Of a DNA stretch of 64,000 nt, positions 46,814-54,941 are shown piece after piece. The notes under the pieces were generated by a model that was not told the DNA's origin, ran no database searches, and saw nothing but the letters and a program-made list of their open reading frames with translations. Position numbers and translations under genes: made by a program. Position 1 is the stretch's first letter. Every line of letters starts with the position of its first letter. The stretch is from Paenibacillus caui (GTDB lineage Bacteria; Bacillota; Bacilli; Paenibacillales; Paenibacillaceae): NCBI RefSeq assembly GCF_019904135.1, contig NZ_JAIOGQ010000001.1:124001-188000 (forward strand), written 5' to 3'.

Positions 46814-47701
46814 ATGTTTAATAAAATTAGGAAATTATTCATTCTGGCGTCTTTACTTATTCTTGCTGTTTCTTACTTACCTGTAAAAGGGTATGCTGAA
46901 GGGGAAGATCAAAATAACGTAAGAATTGATATTAATAAGAAAGTGCCGCTTCAGAGCTTCAATGGGCCGTTACTAGAATTCACTTTTGATTCCAACGGAG
47001 ATATCAATAGTTTCAAAGCTGTCGATCCTAATACTAAGAATAGTGATGAGATTAGTATTAGGGGTGAAGTAGCAGGGGAATTAGGTGTGCAGACAATTAT
47101 TTACCCTAATATTGGCTCAAAGACTATTACTGTTGGTTACTATGTTGCAACAGCATCAGGAATCCCGGCAACATCACTTAGTATTTCTTATGACTTGCAA
47201 CGTGGAGTTACAAGGTATAGTTCTAAATCGAATGCCGGGTATGCATTTGATAGCAAAATTCTTCCTGTTGTCGGAAGTACAAACACTAAAACAATTAGTA
47301 TCACCCAAACTGGCTACTATCAAGTAAAGTTTACTTTAGATGTATTTTTCTCAAATGGTACACAAAAATCTTACAACGCAAGTTCAGATACAGTATTATT
47401 AAACCGAATGGCCAGACCGTATCCAACTATATATACTGACCCAATCTCGGGTAAATCTGTTTCTGAACCAAGTGCAGATTGGACAAAAACTTCTAGTCCA
47501 GTAAGTTGGACTCAAACTGATATAAACAGATTTAGAACTTGGTATGAAGGAACTTATAATCTTACAAATTTTCAGTGGGGTGCATACGAGATTCATCATA
47601 TTCGGCCAAGAATATACGGTGGAACAAATGATAACTCCAACTTGATTCCATTACCGCCTAGCATTCATTCTTCATACACTGCATTTTTTTCCGGTTATTA
47701 A
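46814..47701 (+). CDS. Secreted protein with C-terminal HNH-type nuclease domain (putative toxin)
   Basis: 295 residues. A Sec signal peptide (about 1-29, MFNKIRKLFILASLLILAVS) is followed by a Ser/Thr/Tyr-rich, beta-strand region (about 35-215) that I do not recognise, and a C-terminal HNH-like domain (about 225-295). The nuclease signature is EIHHIRPRIYGGTND-x-SNLIPLP-x3-H: H261-H262, N276 and H285. AGGGGGAGAAGT precedes the ATG. A SUKH-family protein, a common immunity partner of nuclease toxins, starts 16 bases after the stop. I infer a contact- or diffusion-delivered antibacterial DNase/RNase. Not WXG/LXG or Rhs type. AT-rich compared with neighbouring core genes, suggesting transfer. 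Confidence 0.8.
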   Translation: MFNKIRKLFILASLLILAVSYLPVKGYAEGEDQNNVRIDINKKVPLQSFNGPLLEFTFDSNGDINSFKAVDPNTKNSDEISIRGEVAGELGVQTIIYPNIGSKTITVGYYVATASGIPATSLSISYDLQRGVTRYSSKSNAGYAFDSKILPVVGSTNTKTISITQTGYYQVKFTLDVFFSNGTQKSYNASSDTVLLNRMARPYPTIYTDPISGKSVSEPSADWTKTSSPVSWTQTDINRFRTWYEGTYNLTNFQWGAYEIHHIRPRIYGGTNDNSNLIPLPPSIHSSYTAFFSGY

Positions 47702-47717
47702 AAAGGAGTTGAACTTT

Positions 47718-48284
47718 ATGGAAGATGATTTTCAATTCATCCTTAAATGGTTACATCAGCGAATAGAATTGGAAGAAGGCAGAATAAAAATACTAGGGAG
47801 TGATGGGAAAATCTACTCGGCTTCCTTTGTATTCAATCCTCCGGCTACAATAAATACAATTCGACAACTAGAAAATAAGTATCAAATCAGACTTCCAAAA
47901 GATTATGCTACCTTTTTGAGTATTCATAACGGCGCTAAACTATTTGATATAGGTAATGGTGATTGTACACAAATATACAGTATTGATGAAGTGGATAACT
48001 TAGCAGAAATTATGATGCCGGAAATAGCCCCCAATTTACTGCCCATTGCACGTTATCCCGGCATTAAATTCTATTTGGATTTAACACGAAAGAATAATAA
48101 TATATTTTCTAACGAATCTGGACCAGATTTTGATTTTCTTGCCATGAATTTCACAAAGTGGTTTAGTGCATTAATACAAACTAATGGCAGTCCTTTTTGG
48201 GATTTGACGCCACAAATGGTTTATAGAATAATTGACGATCCTGAATTAAAGCTAAAAGACTGGTTGTTAAACGGATATCAATAA
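47718..48284 (+). CDS. SUKH (SMI1/KNR4) family protein, putative immunity protein 1
   Basis: 188 residues from the ATG at 47718 (AAGGAG eight bases upstream; the TTG at 47709 is too close to that site). The SUKH core spans about 35-150: the entry motif NPPATINTIRQLENKYQIRLPKDYATFL, then HNGAKLFDI and YSIDEV, ending with a Trp-rich helix. SUKH proteins commonly neutralise nuclease toxins of polymorphic systems. Placement 16 bases after the HNH toxin gene on the same strand supports a cognate pair. It is paralogous to the gene at 48558-49118. No signal peptide, so it acts in the cytoplasm. Confidence 0.85.
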   Translation: MEDDFQFILKWLHQRIELEEGRIKILGSDGKIYSASFVFNPPATINTIRQLENKYQIRLPKDYATFLSIHNGAKLFDIGNGDCTQIYSIDEVDNLAEIMMPEIAPNLLPIARYPGIKFYLDLTRKNNNIFSNESGPDFDFLAMNFTKWFSALIQTNGSPFWDLTPQMVYRIIDDPELKLKDWLLNGYQ

Positions 48285-48292
48285 AGAGACAA

Positions 48293-48329
48293 AAGTGTCA
48301 ATGATGCATAATTTGTGTCATTGACACTT
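48293..48329 (+). terminator. Terminator after immunity gene 1
   Basis: AAGTGTCAATGA and TCATTGACACTT form a perfect 12-bp stem around a 13-base loop, followed by GCATTTTC on the plus strand. It closes the toxin-immunity unit. Confidence 0.85.
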
Positions 48330-48383
48330 GCATTTTCTCTCTTTAATTTGCTATATTGCCCAAATAGGAAGTCATAACCACTC

Positions 48384-48535
48384 GGCTTATATAAGCTTAC
48401 CAACTTCCAGTGAGATGCGTATCAAATTCATCACATTCAACCCAAGAGTAAGGCGGAACGAATGACTATTCAAATTTAATTTCACTACCATTTCCCGAGC
48501 ATACTGCTTATTCCACATTTTTTAAAAGATATTAA
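48384..48535 (+). pseudogene. Decayed HNH toxin tip (second copy of the nuclease C-terminus)
   Basis: Plus-strand translation from 48384 gives GLYKLTNFQ, a TGA stop at 48411-48413 (in place of the Trp codon of the intact gene), then DAYQIHHIQPK. Two bases are missing near 48450 relative to the intact copy, after which the next frame (from 48452) reads GGTNDYSNLISLPFPEH and ends FFKRY with a TAA at 48533-48535. The intact toxin reads TYNLTNFQWGAYEIHHIRPR and GGTNDNSNLIPLP-x3-H...FFSGY. All HNH residues are kept, so this was a working nuclease tip before damage. Similarity begins abruptly at about 48384; no signal peptide or N-terminal domain precedes it. It lies 22 bases before the second SUKH gene. 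Confidence 0.88.
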
Positions 48536-48557
48536 TAATCAAGGAGAAGGAACCACA

Positions 48558-49118
48558 GTGGATGCTATTCAATTTATACTTGAGGGGCTTAATCAGCGAA
48601 GAAATAGAATGCAAGGGAAAGTTGAGTTACAAGTAAGTCACGGTGATGTTTATTTGGCTTCATTTGATTTCAACTCACCAGCCACAGATGAAGAAATTAA
48701 ACAATTGGAAAATGATTACGAAGTCGTTCTCCCTAAAGAATATAAAGAATTTTTAAAAATTCATAATGGCGCTAAACTTTTTGATATTGGATATGGTGAA
48801 TGTACTCGTATCTTTAGTATTGAAGAGGTTTATGATGTTGCAAATACAATGCCTGAAATTTCGTCTAGCTTACTTCCGTTTGCTTCTTATCCTTCAATAA
48901 TGTTCTACTTGGACTTAACAAGAGAGAAAAAATATATATTTTCCAACGAATCAAGTCCAGATTTTAATTTTTTTTCGCAGAATTTCACGGAGTGGTTAAG
49001 TGCTATAATTCAAGCGAATGGGAGACCATTCTGGGATTGGACACCACAAATGCTTTATAGGACAATTGACAATACTGAACTCAGAGTAAAAGACTGGCTA
49101 ATCAAAGGATTTGAATAA
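48558..49118 (+). CDS. SUKH (SMI1/KNR4) family protein, putative immunity protein 2
   Basis: 186 residues, GTG start behind AAGGAGAAGG. It is a clear paralogue of immunity protein 1 over its full length: shared blocks include HNGAKLFDIG, YPSIMFYLDLTR (YPGIKFYLDLTR in the other), FSNESSPDF and the C-terminal KDWLIKGFE. The SUKH entry motif is NSPATDEEIKQLENDYEVVLP. Its cognate toxin tip is probably the decayed fragment directly upstream, so it now stands as an orphan immunity gene that may still protect against kin carrying that tip. Its own terminator follows. Confidence 0.85.
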   Translation: MDAIQFILEGLNQRRNRMQGKVELQVSHGDVYLASFDFNSPATDEEIKQLENDYEVVLPKEYKEFLKIHNGAKLFDIGYGECTRIFSIEEVYDVANTMPEISSSLLPFASYPSIMFYLDLTREKKYIFSNESSPDFNFFSQNFTEWLSAIIQANGRPFWDWTPQMLYRTIDNTELRVKDWLIKGFE

Positions 49119-49121
49119 AGC

Positions 49122-49165
49122 AAAAAAGTGTTAACGATATTTTCTTCATTTCGTTAACACTTTTT
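49122..49165 (+). terminator. Terminator after immunity gene 2
   Basis: AAAAAGTGTTAACGA and TCGTTAACACTTTTT stem with a U-run on the plus strand. The following 49166-49361 stretch shows no further gene. Confidence 0.88.
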
Positions 49166-49361
49166 CATGTATCACTATGAATTGAAGCATAAGAGAAAGG
49201 ACGAGACAGATTTTTTTTCATAAAAACCAACAAATATGTAATGTGGTGAATTTGACTGCAATTTTTGAGTCTCAGTAAATGGCCTTGTTCTTCCTCTCTT
49301 CTCTATTATGTATCAGCAAGGGTGAGCATAGGGCTTACCCAAATATTAACGCTATAAAAAT

Positions 49362-49511
49362 CTATAGCCCTCCATCACCATGGTTATAAGTTGTTATAAT
49401 ACACGATGACGATCCTGTATCAGCATCCGTATCGGCAGCAGCGGCTGGAAAAGCGCTCATTACGATAATCAGATTAATTGCTGCGATTAACAAAGCTAAT
49501 TTTTTTTTCAT
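49362..49511 (-). CDS. Small secreted peptide precursor (putative quorum-sensing pro-peptide)
   Basis: 49 residues on the minus strand, ATG at 49511, TAG at 49362-49364. It starts MKKKLALLIAAINLIIVMSA with a classic signal-peptide core and a PAAAA cleavage region, then a short tail ending CIITTYNHGDGGL. GAGGTG lies 12 bases before the ATG. The first 38 bases overlap the 3' end of the HTH-TPR regulator in another frame. A regulator followed by an overlapping signal-peptide precursor is the layout of RRNPP systems (PlcR-PapR, NprR-NprX, AimR-AimP, and the Alo systems of Paenibacillus). The mature peptide would be cut from the C-terminal tail, re-imported and bound by the regulator; its exact borders cannot be read. 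Confidence 0.78.
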   Translation of the reverse strand: MKKKLALLIAAINLIIVMSAFPAAAADTDADTGSSSCIITTYNHGDGGL

Positions 49512-50871
49512 TTTGTAGTTGCACCTCACCAATTAATTTGTGGTATTGCTTTTGCTGCTCCTCAGAAGCAACACGCCGAAATTGTTCAAACAAACCAACA
49601 CAGCGGATGATACATATATCATTATTAGTTTTAAGCGCATAAGCCAAACTCTCAAGAACCCATTTTATCCCAATCATATACCTTTGTTTATTCAGATGAT
49701 AGATCGCCAAATCCGACAAAAAATGAGCAAAACGGTTATCCATAACTTGTTTCTTGTAACTGCTTTTAGGCCCGGTAATACATGCAGCAGCAATTTGTTG
49801 CTCAAAATACTTCAAAATCTCATCAATATCGATTTGATATCGGTTAGCTGCTTCAATAATTCTGAATAATGCCTTGAATATTTCATTTTCCATTGGAGTG
49901 ATATAGTCTACATAATCCTGAAGAACCCTTATCTCTCCAGCCATAAGTCTGCTCACAAATTCATTTGCCGTAGCCCATACTCGAAACTTTTGTTTAAAAA
50001 ACAACGCCTCGTCGTCGTTTTCTTTTACCCAATCCATATTGGAATACAACGACACATAGTGCAACGCTTGTTCATATTGACCATATTCCTCACAGACTAC
50101 ACCACGCATTAAATTGGAGTATAAAACATAACAAAAAATTGGTATAGACGGCTCTCTGAAGGGCTTATTTTTTCTTTCCGAACTGTGTTTGCGAGAATAT
50201 TGAATTTCAGCTTTTCGGCCCATTTCCTCGGCCGTCTTGTCCATTTTATCCCATATTCGTAATGCAGAGTATGTATTCACCAAATCTTTCAGAGCGTCGA
50301 GCTGGTCAATTTCGTCCAATCGTTCCACATAGGGTTCAAATTTTACCGCTGCCCGCAAATTGGCATCCTGATCCTCACTTAGCGCTATCTTGAACAAGCG
50401 GTACTGGCACAAGGCCAGGCGTTCGGAATGCTGGTACCTTTCGCTTTCAGCCACGCTTTCGTACAAAATCGCCGCTGAGGTCCATTTATTGTCTTTGAAC
50501 AAGCGTTCTGCCACCTCAAAAACCATCGGCGCATAGGACAGGTTGTCCATCAGCAAATGAACGGTCCGCTTGATGTACTCCAGCTTGTCCAGCTCGGCGC
50601 ATCTCATGAGAAAGGGACCCAAACGCCGCCAATTGGGGCTGGAATGGACAAGACATTCATCTACGTATAAATCGTAATAACTCCCTTCCGAGCGTCCCAT
50701 AGCAGCGGTGATTCTATCGAGCTGTCCAACGGCAACCGATCGACGCCCATTCAGTATACTGCTGATTGTTCCTGAATTAATGCCCGTCAGTTCGGCAAAC
50801 TGAGTGATTGTTAATCCTTCTTTAAATATAAAAGATTCTATTTCTGCCTGGATCGTGGTTGTCGCCTGCAA
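49474..50871 (-). CDS. HTH-TPR transcriptional regulator, RRNPP/AimR-like
   Basis: 465 residues from TTG at 50871, which has AGAAGGAG eight bases upstream; the longer frame to 50958 has no site. An XRE-type helix-turn-helix lies at about 10-65 (LTITQFAELTGINSGTISSI, then LNGRRSVAVGQLDRI). The remaining about 390 residues are helical repeats of TPR type (paired helices such as AERLFKDNKWTSAAILYESV and YEQALHYVSLYS). There is no signal peptide. This architecture defines cytoplasmic peptide-sensing regulators, and the peptide gene overlapping its end supports that. It lies beside the toxin array, on the opposite strand, with base composition between that array and the core genes. Confidence 0.82.
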   Translation of the reverse strand: MQATTTIQAEIESFIFKEGLTITQFAELTGINSGTISSILNGRRSVAVGQLDRITAAMGRSEGSYYDLYVDECLVHSSPNWRRLGPFLMRCAELDKLEYIKRTVHLLMDNLSYAPMVFEVAERLFKDNKWTSAAILYESVAESERYQHSERLALCQYRLFKIALSEDQDANLRAAVKFEPYVERLDEIDQLDALKDLVNTYSALRIWDKMDKTAEEMGRKAEIQYSRKHSSERKNKPFREPSIPIFCYVLYSNLMRGVVCEEYGQYEQALHYVSLYSNMDWVKENDDEALFFKQKFRVWATANEFVSRLMAGEIRVLQDYVDYITPMENEIFKALFRIIEAANRYQIDIDEILKYFEQQIAAACITGPKSSYKKQVMDNRFAHFLSDLAIYHLNKQRYMIGIKWVLESLAYALKTNNDICIIRCVGLFEQFRRVASEEQQKQYHKLIGEVQLQNEKKISFVNRSN

Positions 50872-51026
50872 GTTCACCACTCCTTCTGGGACAAATCCAT
50901 ATATTTCAATAAATGATTTATATATACATAGGTTACACTTGATTTTTACACCGGTCAAATATAAAAAAATTTGGAGATTGCTGTCGATTCACCCAAGCGA
51001 GAGACGTCTTCATTTTGCAAAAGAAA

Positions 51027-51062
51027 ACGGCGGCTTCAGGAGAAACATCCTGAAACCGCCGT
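51027..51062 (-). terminator. Terminator of ychF
   Basis: ACGGCGGTTTCAGGA and TCCTGAAGCCGCCGT pair (one G-U) around TGTTTC; the minus strand continues TTTTCTTTT, 17 bases after the ychF stop. Confidence 0.9.
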
Positions 51063-51078
51063 CTATTATAATATCCTT

Positions 51079-52179
51079 TTAAACATTAAACCGGAAATGC
51101 ATAACATCTCCGTCATGAACGACATAATCCTTGCCTTCCAGGCGCAGCTGGCCGCGCTCCTTGGCTGCGTTCATTGAACCGGCTGCTACAAGATCGTCGT
51201 AGGATACCACTTCGGCGCGGATAAAGCCGCGTTCAAAATCGCTGTGGATCACACCCGCAGCCTGCGGCGCTTTCATGCCTTTGCGGATGGTCCAGGCGCG
51301 CACTTCCTGCACGCCGGCCGTGAAGTAGGTATACAGGCCAAGCAGGCTGTACGCCGCTTTGATCAGGCGGTTGAGGCCGGATTCTTCGAGGCCCAGCTCC
51401 TCAAGAAACATCGCTTTGTCTTCGCCTTCAAGCTCGGCAATTTCGGCCTCTACTTTCGCGCTGATCGGCACGACGGCGGCATTCTCCGCAGCCGCGAAAT
51501 CCCGCACCTGCTGTACATACGGATTGGAATCCGTGTCAGCAACGCCGTCTTCGCTTACGTTGGCCGCGTACAGCACCGGCTTCATGGTAAGCAAGTGGAG
51601 ATCGCGCACGATCAGCTTCTCTTCGTCCGACAGCTCCACGCTGCGCGCCGACTGATCATTGTAAAGCGCTTCTTTCAAACGCTCCAGCACTTCCACTTCC
51701 TGCGCGTACTGCTTGTTGCCGCCCTTCATGTTCTTGCGGGCACGCTCAATCCGCTTCTCGACGCTGTCCAGATCGGCCAGAATCAGCTCCAGGTTGATCG
51801 TCTGGATGTCGCTGACCGGATTCACCTTGCCTTCCACGTGGGTAATGTTCTCGTCTTCAAAACAGCGGACGACGTGAACGATGGCATCCACCTCACGGAT
51901 GTGAGCCAGGAATTTGTTGCCAAGCCCTTCCCCTTTGCTGGCCCCCCGCACAAGTCCGGCAATATCGACAAATTCAAATGCTGTAGGCACCGTCCTGTTC
52001 GGAACGACAAGCTCGGTCAATTTGTCCAGACGCTCATCGGGCACCTCGACAACCCCGACATTTGGGTCAATGGTACAAAAAGGATAGTTGGCGGATTCTG
52101 CCCCCGCCTGCGTTATCGCGTTAAACAGCGTGGATTTCCCGACGTTCGGAAGGCCCACGATTCCTGCTTTTAAAGCCAT
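51079..52179 (-). CDS. ychF: Ribosome-binding ATPase YchF
   Basis: 366 residues, Obg-family P-loop NTPase that prefers ATP. Motifs are [14 protein letters not shown] (G1), [19 protein letters not shown] (G3), and YAANVSEDG at the altered G4 position, which explains the ATP preference of the family. A coiled coil (about 130-185) and a C-terminal TGS domain (from about 285, [15 protein letters not shown]) follow. GAGGAGTTGTC precedes the ATG. Related to ribosome binding and oxidative-stress response in other bacteria. Confidence 0.97.
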   Translation of the reverse strand: MALKAGIVGLPNVGKSTLFNAITQAGAESANYPFCTIDPNVGVVEVPDERLDKLTELVVPNRTVPTAFEFVDIAGLVRGASKGEGLGNKFLAHIREVDAIVHVVRCFEDENITHVEGKVNPVSDIQTINLELILADLDSVEKRIERARKNMKGGNKQYAQEVEVLERLKEALYNDQSARSVELSDEEKLIVRDLHLLTMKPVLYAANVSEDGVADTDSNPYVQQVRDFAAAENAAVVPISAKVEAEIAELEGEDKAMFLEELGLEESGLNRLIKAAYSLLGLYTYFTAGVQEVRAWTIRKGMKAPQAAGVIHSDFERGFIRAEVVSYDDLVAAGSMNAAKERGQLRLEGKDYVVHDGDVMHFRFNV

Positions 52180-52259
52180 TTATATGACAACTCCTCAACG
52201 TATCTTAATGAATAACAAATAATCCTATTCATTATATATTAGAACAATTTCAGGGGCAA

Positions 52260-52450
52260 GAACGGGCAAGAACTCAGTTTCGCAAAAAGGCGATCATTCG
52301 CTGCCAGACGTCTCTTTCCGCCAATGCCGCCCCGGGCTGTGACCTGTGAAGAGAATGAAACCGGCAGCAAATTCTGTACGAAAAAGTGATGGTCGCAGCA
52401 GCCCATACGCCCGTAGTAGCGTCTCGCGAATTGAATAGTTGCGCTACACG
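52260..52450 (-). pseudogene. Possible remnant of an alpha/beta-hydrolase C-terminus
   Basis: A minus-strand frame in this gap ends HSLHRSQPGAALAERDVWQRM and a few more residues, then a stop at 52274-52276. The His and the amphipathic last helix resemble the end of dienelactone-hydrolase-type proteins. Upstream codons look random, and no start or ribosome site fits. The 52180-52645 gap has no other candidate. Low certainty. Confidence 0.3.
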
Positions 52451-52645
52451 AATCTGGAAAATACTGTAATCCTTATGGGGATTATCCCTTTTTTTCTGGT
52501 TGTTGTATAAAAAATGAGTCCTAAGCACTGTATAAAAAATCCAATAAATAGTTCTTTATTCATGTGGATTTATAGTCGGATTGGAAATATATTCAAATCA
52601 GTATAATAGATTCCGAAAATAATAAATTTTGCGACAGGTGATCGG

Positions 52646-53623
52646 ATGAGAAAACGAAGAAAATGGATGTATCTGTCTTTACCGATTTTTTTCCTGGGAG
52701 CCATTTTTCTGTATGCGGCTTTGATGTACCAACCCCTTCTTTTTGCTTTCGATGATCATTTCTTTCGCAGAGACGATTGGGAAAGAATGAAGCCTACGTA
52801 TTTCCGGGGGATCGCTTACTCATCAGCCGAGGAGGTAAAGCTGCTGGAACAACTGAGCTTGGAAGAATTGATCCTTTATAAAGGAAAACAGATGGGGGTG
52901 AAGGCAGATGAGAATCTGATTGAAGAACAACTGAAGCAACTGGGCAGCACGAAAGCGGAGCGCGAAGAAACATTGCGCCAGATGAACATGACGGAAGCAG
53001 ATAGCATCAATAACATAAAACGGGCGATGATCGGTTTTGAAGTGAAGAAGATCGTGACTCGGGATGTTGCGGTGACACAAGAAGAAGTAGACAGATTTTA
53101 CCGGGAACAAATAGAGTCGTTTCGAATTCCCGAATTGCGCACCATTTATTATTTGCGGGTTAACAATGGTGACAAGCACATGATGGACAAGCTGAAAAAC
53201 GTTTCTGCGGAACGTTTTCAATCCCTATTGAAACAATATGGCGATGATGCAGAGGGTCGTACAGGCTTCTACGAACTTGTTTCGCAATCTTATCTGTCCT
53301 CTCATCATAACGAGATCATCGCGAATGCCGTGTTTCAATCTCCCGCAAAGCGGGTCGTAGGCCCTTTAGAGAACGAACAGTGGACTTATTGGTTTTTACC
53401 TGTTGAAATTATGCCCGCAAAAACACAAAGTCTCCCGGAAGTAAGCAATAAAATACAGCAAACCCTTTATCTCGAGAAAGAAGCGGCGGTGTACCAGAAA
53501 TGGCTCAAGTCGCAAAAACAAGCAAACCATTACCTGTTTCTATCAGAAAATTTACATAAGAATAAATTTTTAGCGTTTTGGAGTGACTTACCTGTTACTT
53601 TTCGCATTCTTTTCAATCAGTAA
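52646..53623 (+). CDS. PrsA/SurA-like membrane-anchored foldase-like protein
   Basis: 325 residues. An N-terminal signal anchor (about 7-28, YLSLPIFFLGAIFLYAALMY) has no lipobox. It is followed by a helical SurA_N-like region (about 55-150, repeated E/K/Q helices, KGKQMGVKADENLIEEQLKQ) and a region (about 155-290) resembling a parvulin-type PPIase by spacing, VTQEEVDRFYREQ to SLPEVSNKIQQTLYLEKE. The parvulin catalytic motifs are not clearly preserved, so chaperone function without isomerase activity is possible. AGGTGAT precedes the ATG. The amidase gene follows by 63 bases on the same strand. Confidence 0.7.
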   Translation: MRKRRKWMYLSLPIFFLGAIFLYAALMYQPLLFAFDDHFFRRDDWERMKPTYFRGIAYSSAEEVKLLEQLSLEELILYKGKQMGVKADENLIEEQLKQLGSTKAEREETLRQMNMTEADSINNIKRAMIGFEVKKIVTRDVAVTQEEVDRFYREQIESFRIPELRTIYYLRVNNGDKHMMDKLKNVSAERFQSLLKQYGDDAEGRTGFYELVSQSYLSSHHNEIIANAVFQSPAKRVVGPLENEQWTYWFLPVEIMPAKTQSLPEVSNKIQQTLYLEKEAAVYQKWLKSQKQANHYLFLSENLHKNKFLAFWSDLPVTFRILFNQ

Positions 53624-53686
53624 GTACTGGCTATCCGAGACGTAAGTCGTATCGAATAGATAAAAATTTAAAAGGAGAGATTCACA

Positions 53687-54415
53687 ATGAAAACGGTAAA
53701 ACTGTTGTTGACAGCACTCATTTGCAGCAGCTTGGCGGTGACTCCAGCATTTGCAGAGAAGGAAATCGCCAAGGAGCCTATGTGGGACAGCGCGCCCGCA
53801 CCCAAAAATTACGACCCGAATAAGAAGAAAGCGGTGGAAGCGAAAGGGCTTGACAGAAATGTGTACGCCCTTGCCGCGAATCCCATTATCGTAATCGACC
53901 CCGGGCATGGTGGGACAGATCCAGGCGCATTGGGCAACGGTTTGCGGGAAAAAGACTTGACTTTGGACATCGGACTTCGGGCCAAAAATTACATCGTTGC
54001 CAACTATCCGGCCACAGTTTACATGACGCGAAGCTCTGATACAACTACTTCCCTGTCTTACCGCGCTTCCTATGCCAACTCCGTAAGCGCCGACTTTTTT
54101 GTCTCCATGCATATCAATGCCGCAGACGCTTCCTCGGCCAATGGAGTGGAAACTTACAATTACCCCGGCTCGTCAACCAGCTTGCATTTGGCTACGGAAA
54201 CGTATAATCAATTAAAAAATTCGTTTGCCAATGACAGGGGAGTCAAAGCAGCTGAGTTCTACGTATTAAAATACACAAACATGCCGGCATCTTTAGGAGA
54301 AACCGGATTTATTACGAATGCGGGTGACGCATCCAATCTTGCGCAAAGTTCGTTCCGTCAAACGCTTGCTAACGAATACGCTGTCGGCATGCACCGTTAC
54401 TGGTGGGGATTCTAA
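53687..54415 (+). CDS. N-acetylmuramoyl-L-alanine amidase (Amidase_3)
   Basis: 242 residues. A signal peptide (about 1-24, cleavage at AFA-E) is followed by a short Lys-rich linker and a zinc amidase domain (about 65-242) that cuts the lactyl-Ala bond of peptidoglycan. Zinc and catalytic residues are visible: His in IDPGHGGTDPGA, Glu in GLREKDLTLDIG, His in VSMHINAA, and catalytic Glu in LGETGFITN. There is no separate wall-binding domain. Similar to CwlC/CwlD catalytic domains. AAAGGAGAGA precedes the ATG. Confidence 0.92.
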   Translation: MKTVKLLLTALICSSLAVTPAFAEKEIAKEPMWDSAPAPKNYDPNKKKAVEAKGLDRNVYALAANPIIVIDPGHGGTDPGALGNGLREKDLTLDIGLRAKNYIVANYPATVYMTRSSDTTTSLSYRASYANSVSADFFVSMHINAADASSANGVETYNYPGSSTSLHLATETYNQLKNSFANDRGVKAAEFYVLKYTNMPASLGETGFITNAGDASNLAQSSFRQTLANEYAVGMHRYWWGF

Positions 54416-54460
54416 CAAGAATTTGCAGGCAACGCGCAAACCATTCGAATAACGGATAAC

Positions 54461-54502
54461 GAGGCTATCCCCTAGCCGTGAACACGGCTAAGGGATAGCC
54501 TC
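54461..54502 (+). terminator. Terminator of the amidase gene
   Basis: GAGGCTATCCCCTAGCCGTG pairs with its near-perfect inverse CACGGCTAAGGGATAGCCTC; plus strand continues CTTCTATTTTTG. Confidence 0.92.
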
Positions 54503-54636
54503 CTTCTATTTTTGCCCGCCAAATAACAACAGGTGGTATACAGATTTATACTACATAACAAAAATGTGCGTTCTTACCTCAGGGAAGTTACTGGTATAAA
54601 ATAAAAATGACCGCTCACGAAGAAAGGAAAATGTCC

Positions 54637-54924
54637 ATGATCGTAATCCATGCCCATATCAAAATCCAGCCTGCATACACGGACATCTTTTTAGAAAAAG
54701 TGGCTCCGCTGATCGCCGGCTCACGGAATGAAGCGGGAAACATCAGTTATTCCCTCTATCGGGATATTGATCAATCAAACGTGTTCATCATGGTAGAGGA
54801 ATGGAAAGACGAAGAAGCAGTTTCTTTCCACAACCAAACGGCGCATTTCACCCAATTTGTCTCCGAATCAAAACAGCTGTTGCTCGAGCCGCTGCAAGTA
54901 AAACGCTTTGACGTTAAGGAATAG
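54637..54924 (+). CDS. Antibiotic biosynthesis monooxygenase (ABM)-fold protein
   Basis: The start is ATG at 54637 (MIVIHAHIKIQPAY), nine bases after AAAGGA; upstream in-frame starts are poorer. About 95 residues, a ferredoxin-like dimeric barrel of the YgiN/quinol monooxygenase group, with typical NEAGNISYSLYRDID, FIMVEEWKDEEAV and F-x-QF motifs. Such proteins oxidise quinols or detoxify small aromatics without cofactor. It lies 17 bases before a nitroreductase gene, and both may respond to quinone or electrophile stress. Confidence 0.85.
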   Translation: MIVIHAHIKIQPAYTDIFLEKVAPLIAGSRNEAGNISYSLYRDIDQSNVFIMVEEWKDEEAVSFHNQTAHFTQFVSESKQLLLEPLQVKRFDVKE

Positions 54925-54941
54925 GAAAGGGGATTCTCTCA

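Noticed and set aside
49166-49361. A third toxin or immunity remnant after the second SUKH gene
   Set aside because: All frames were read; none shows the HNH or SUKH motifs.
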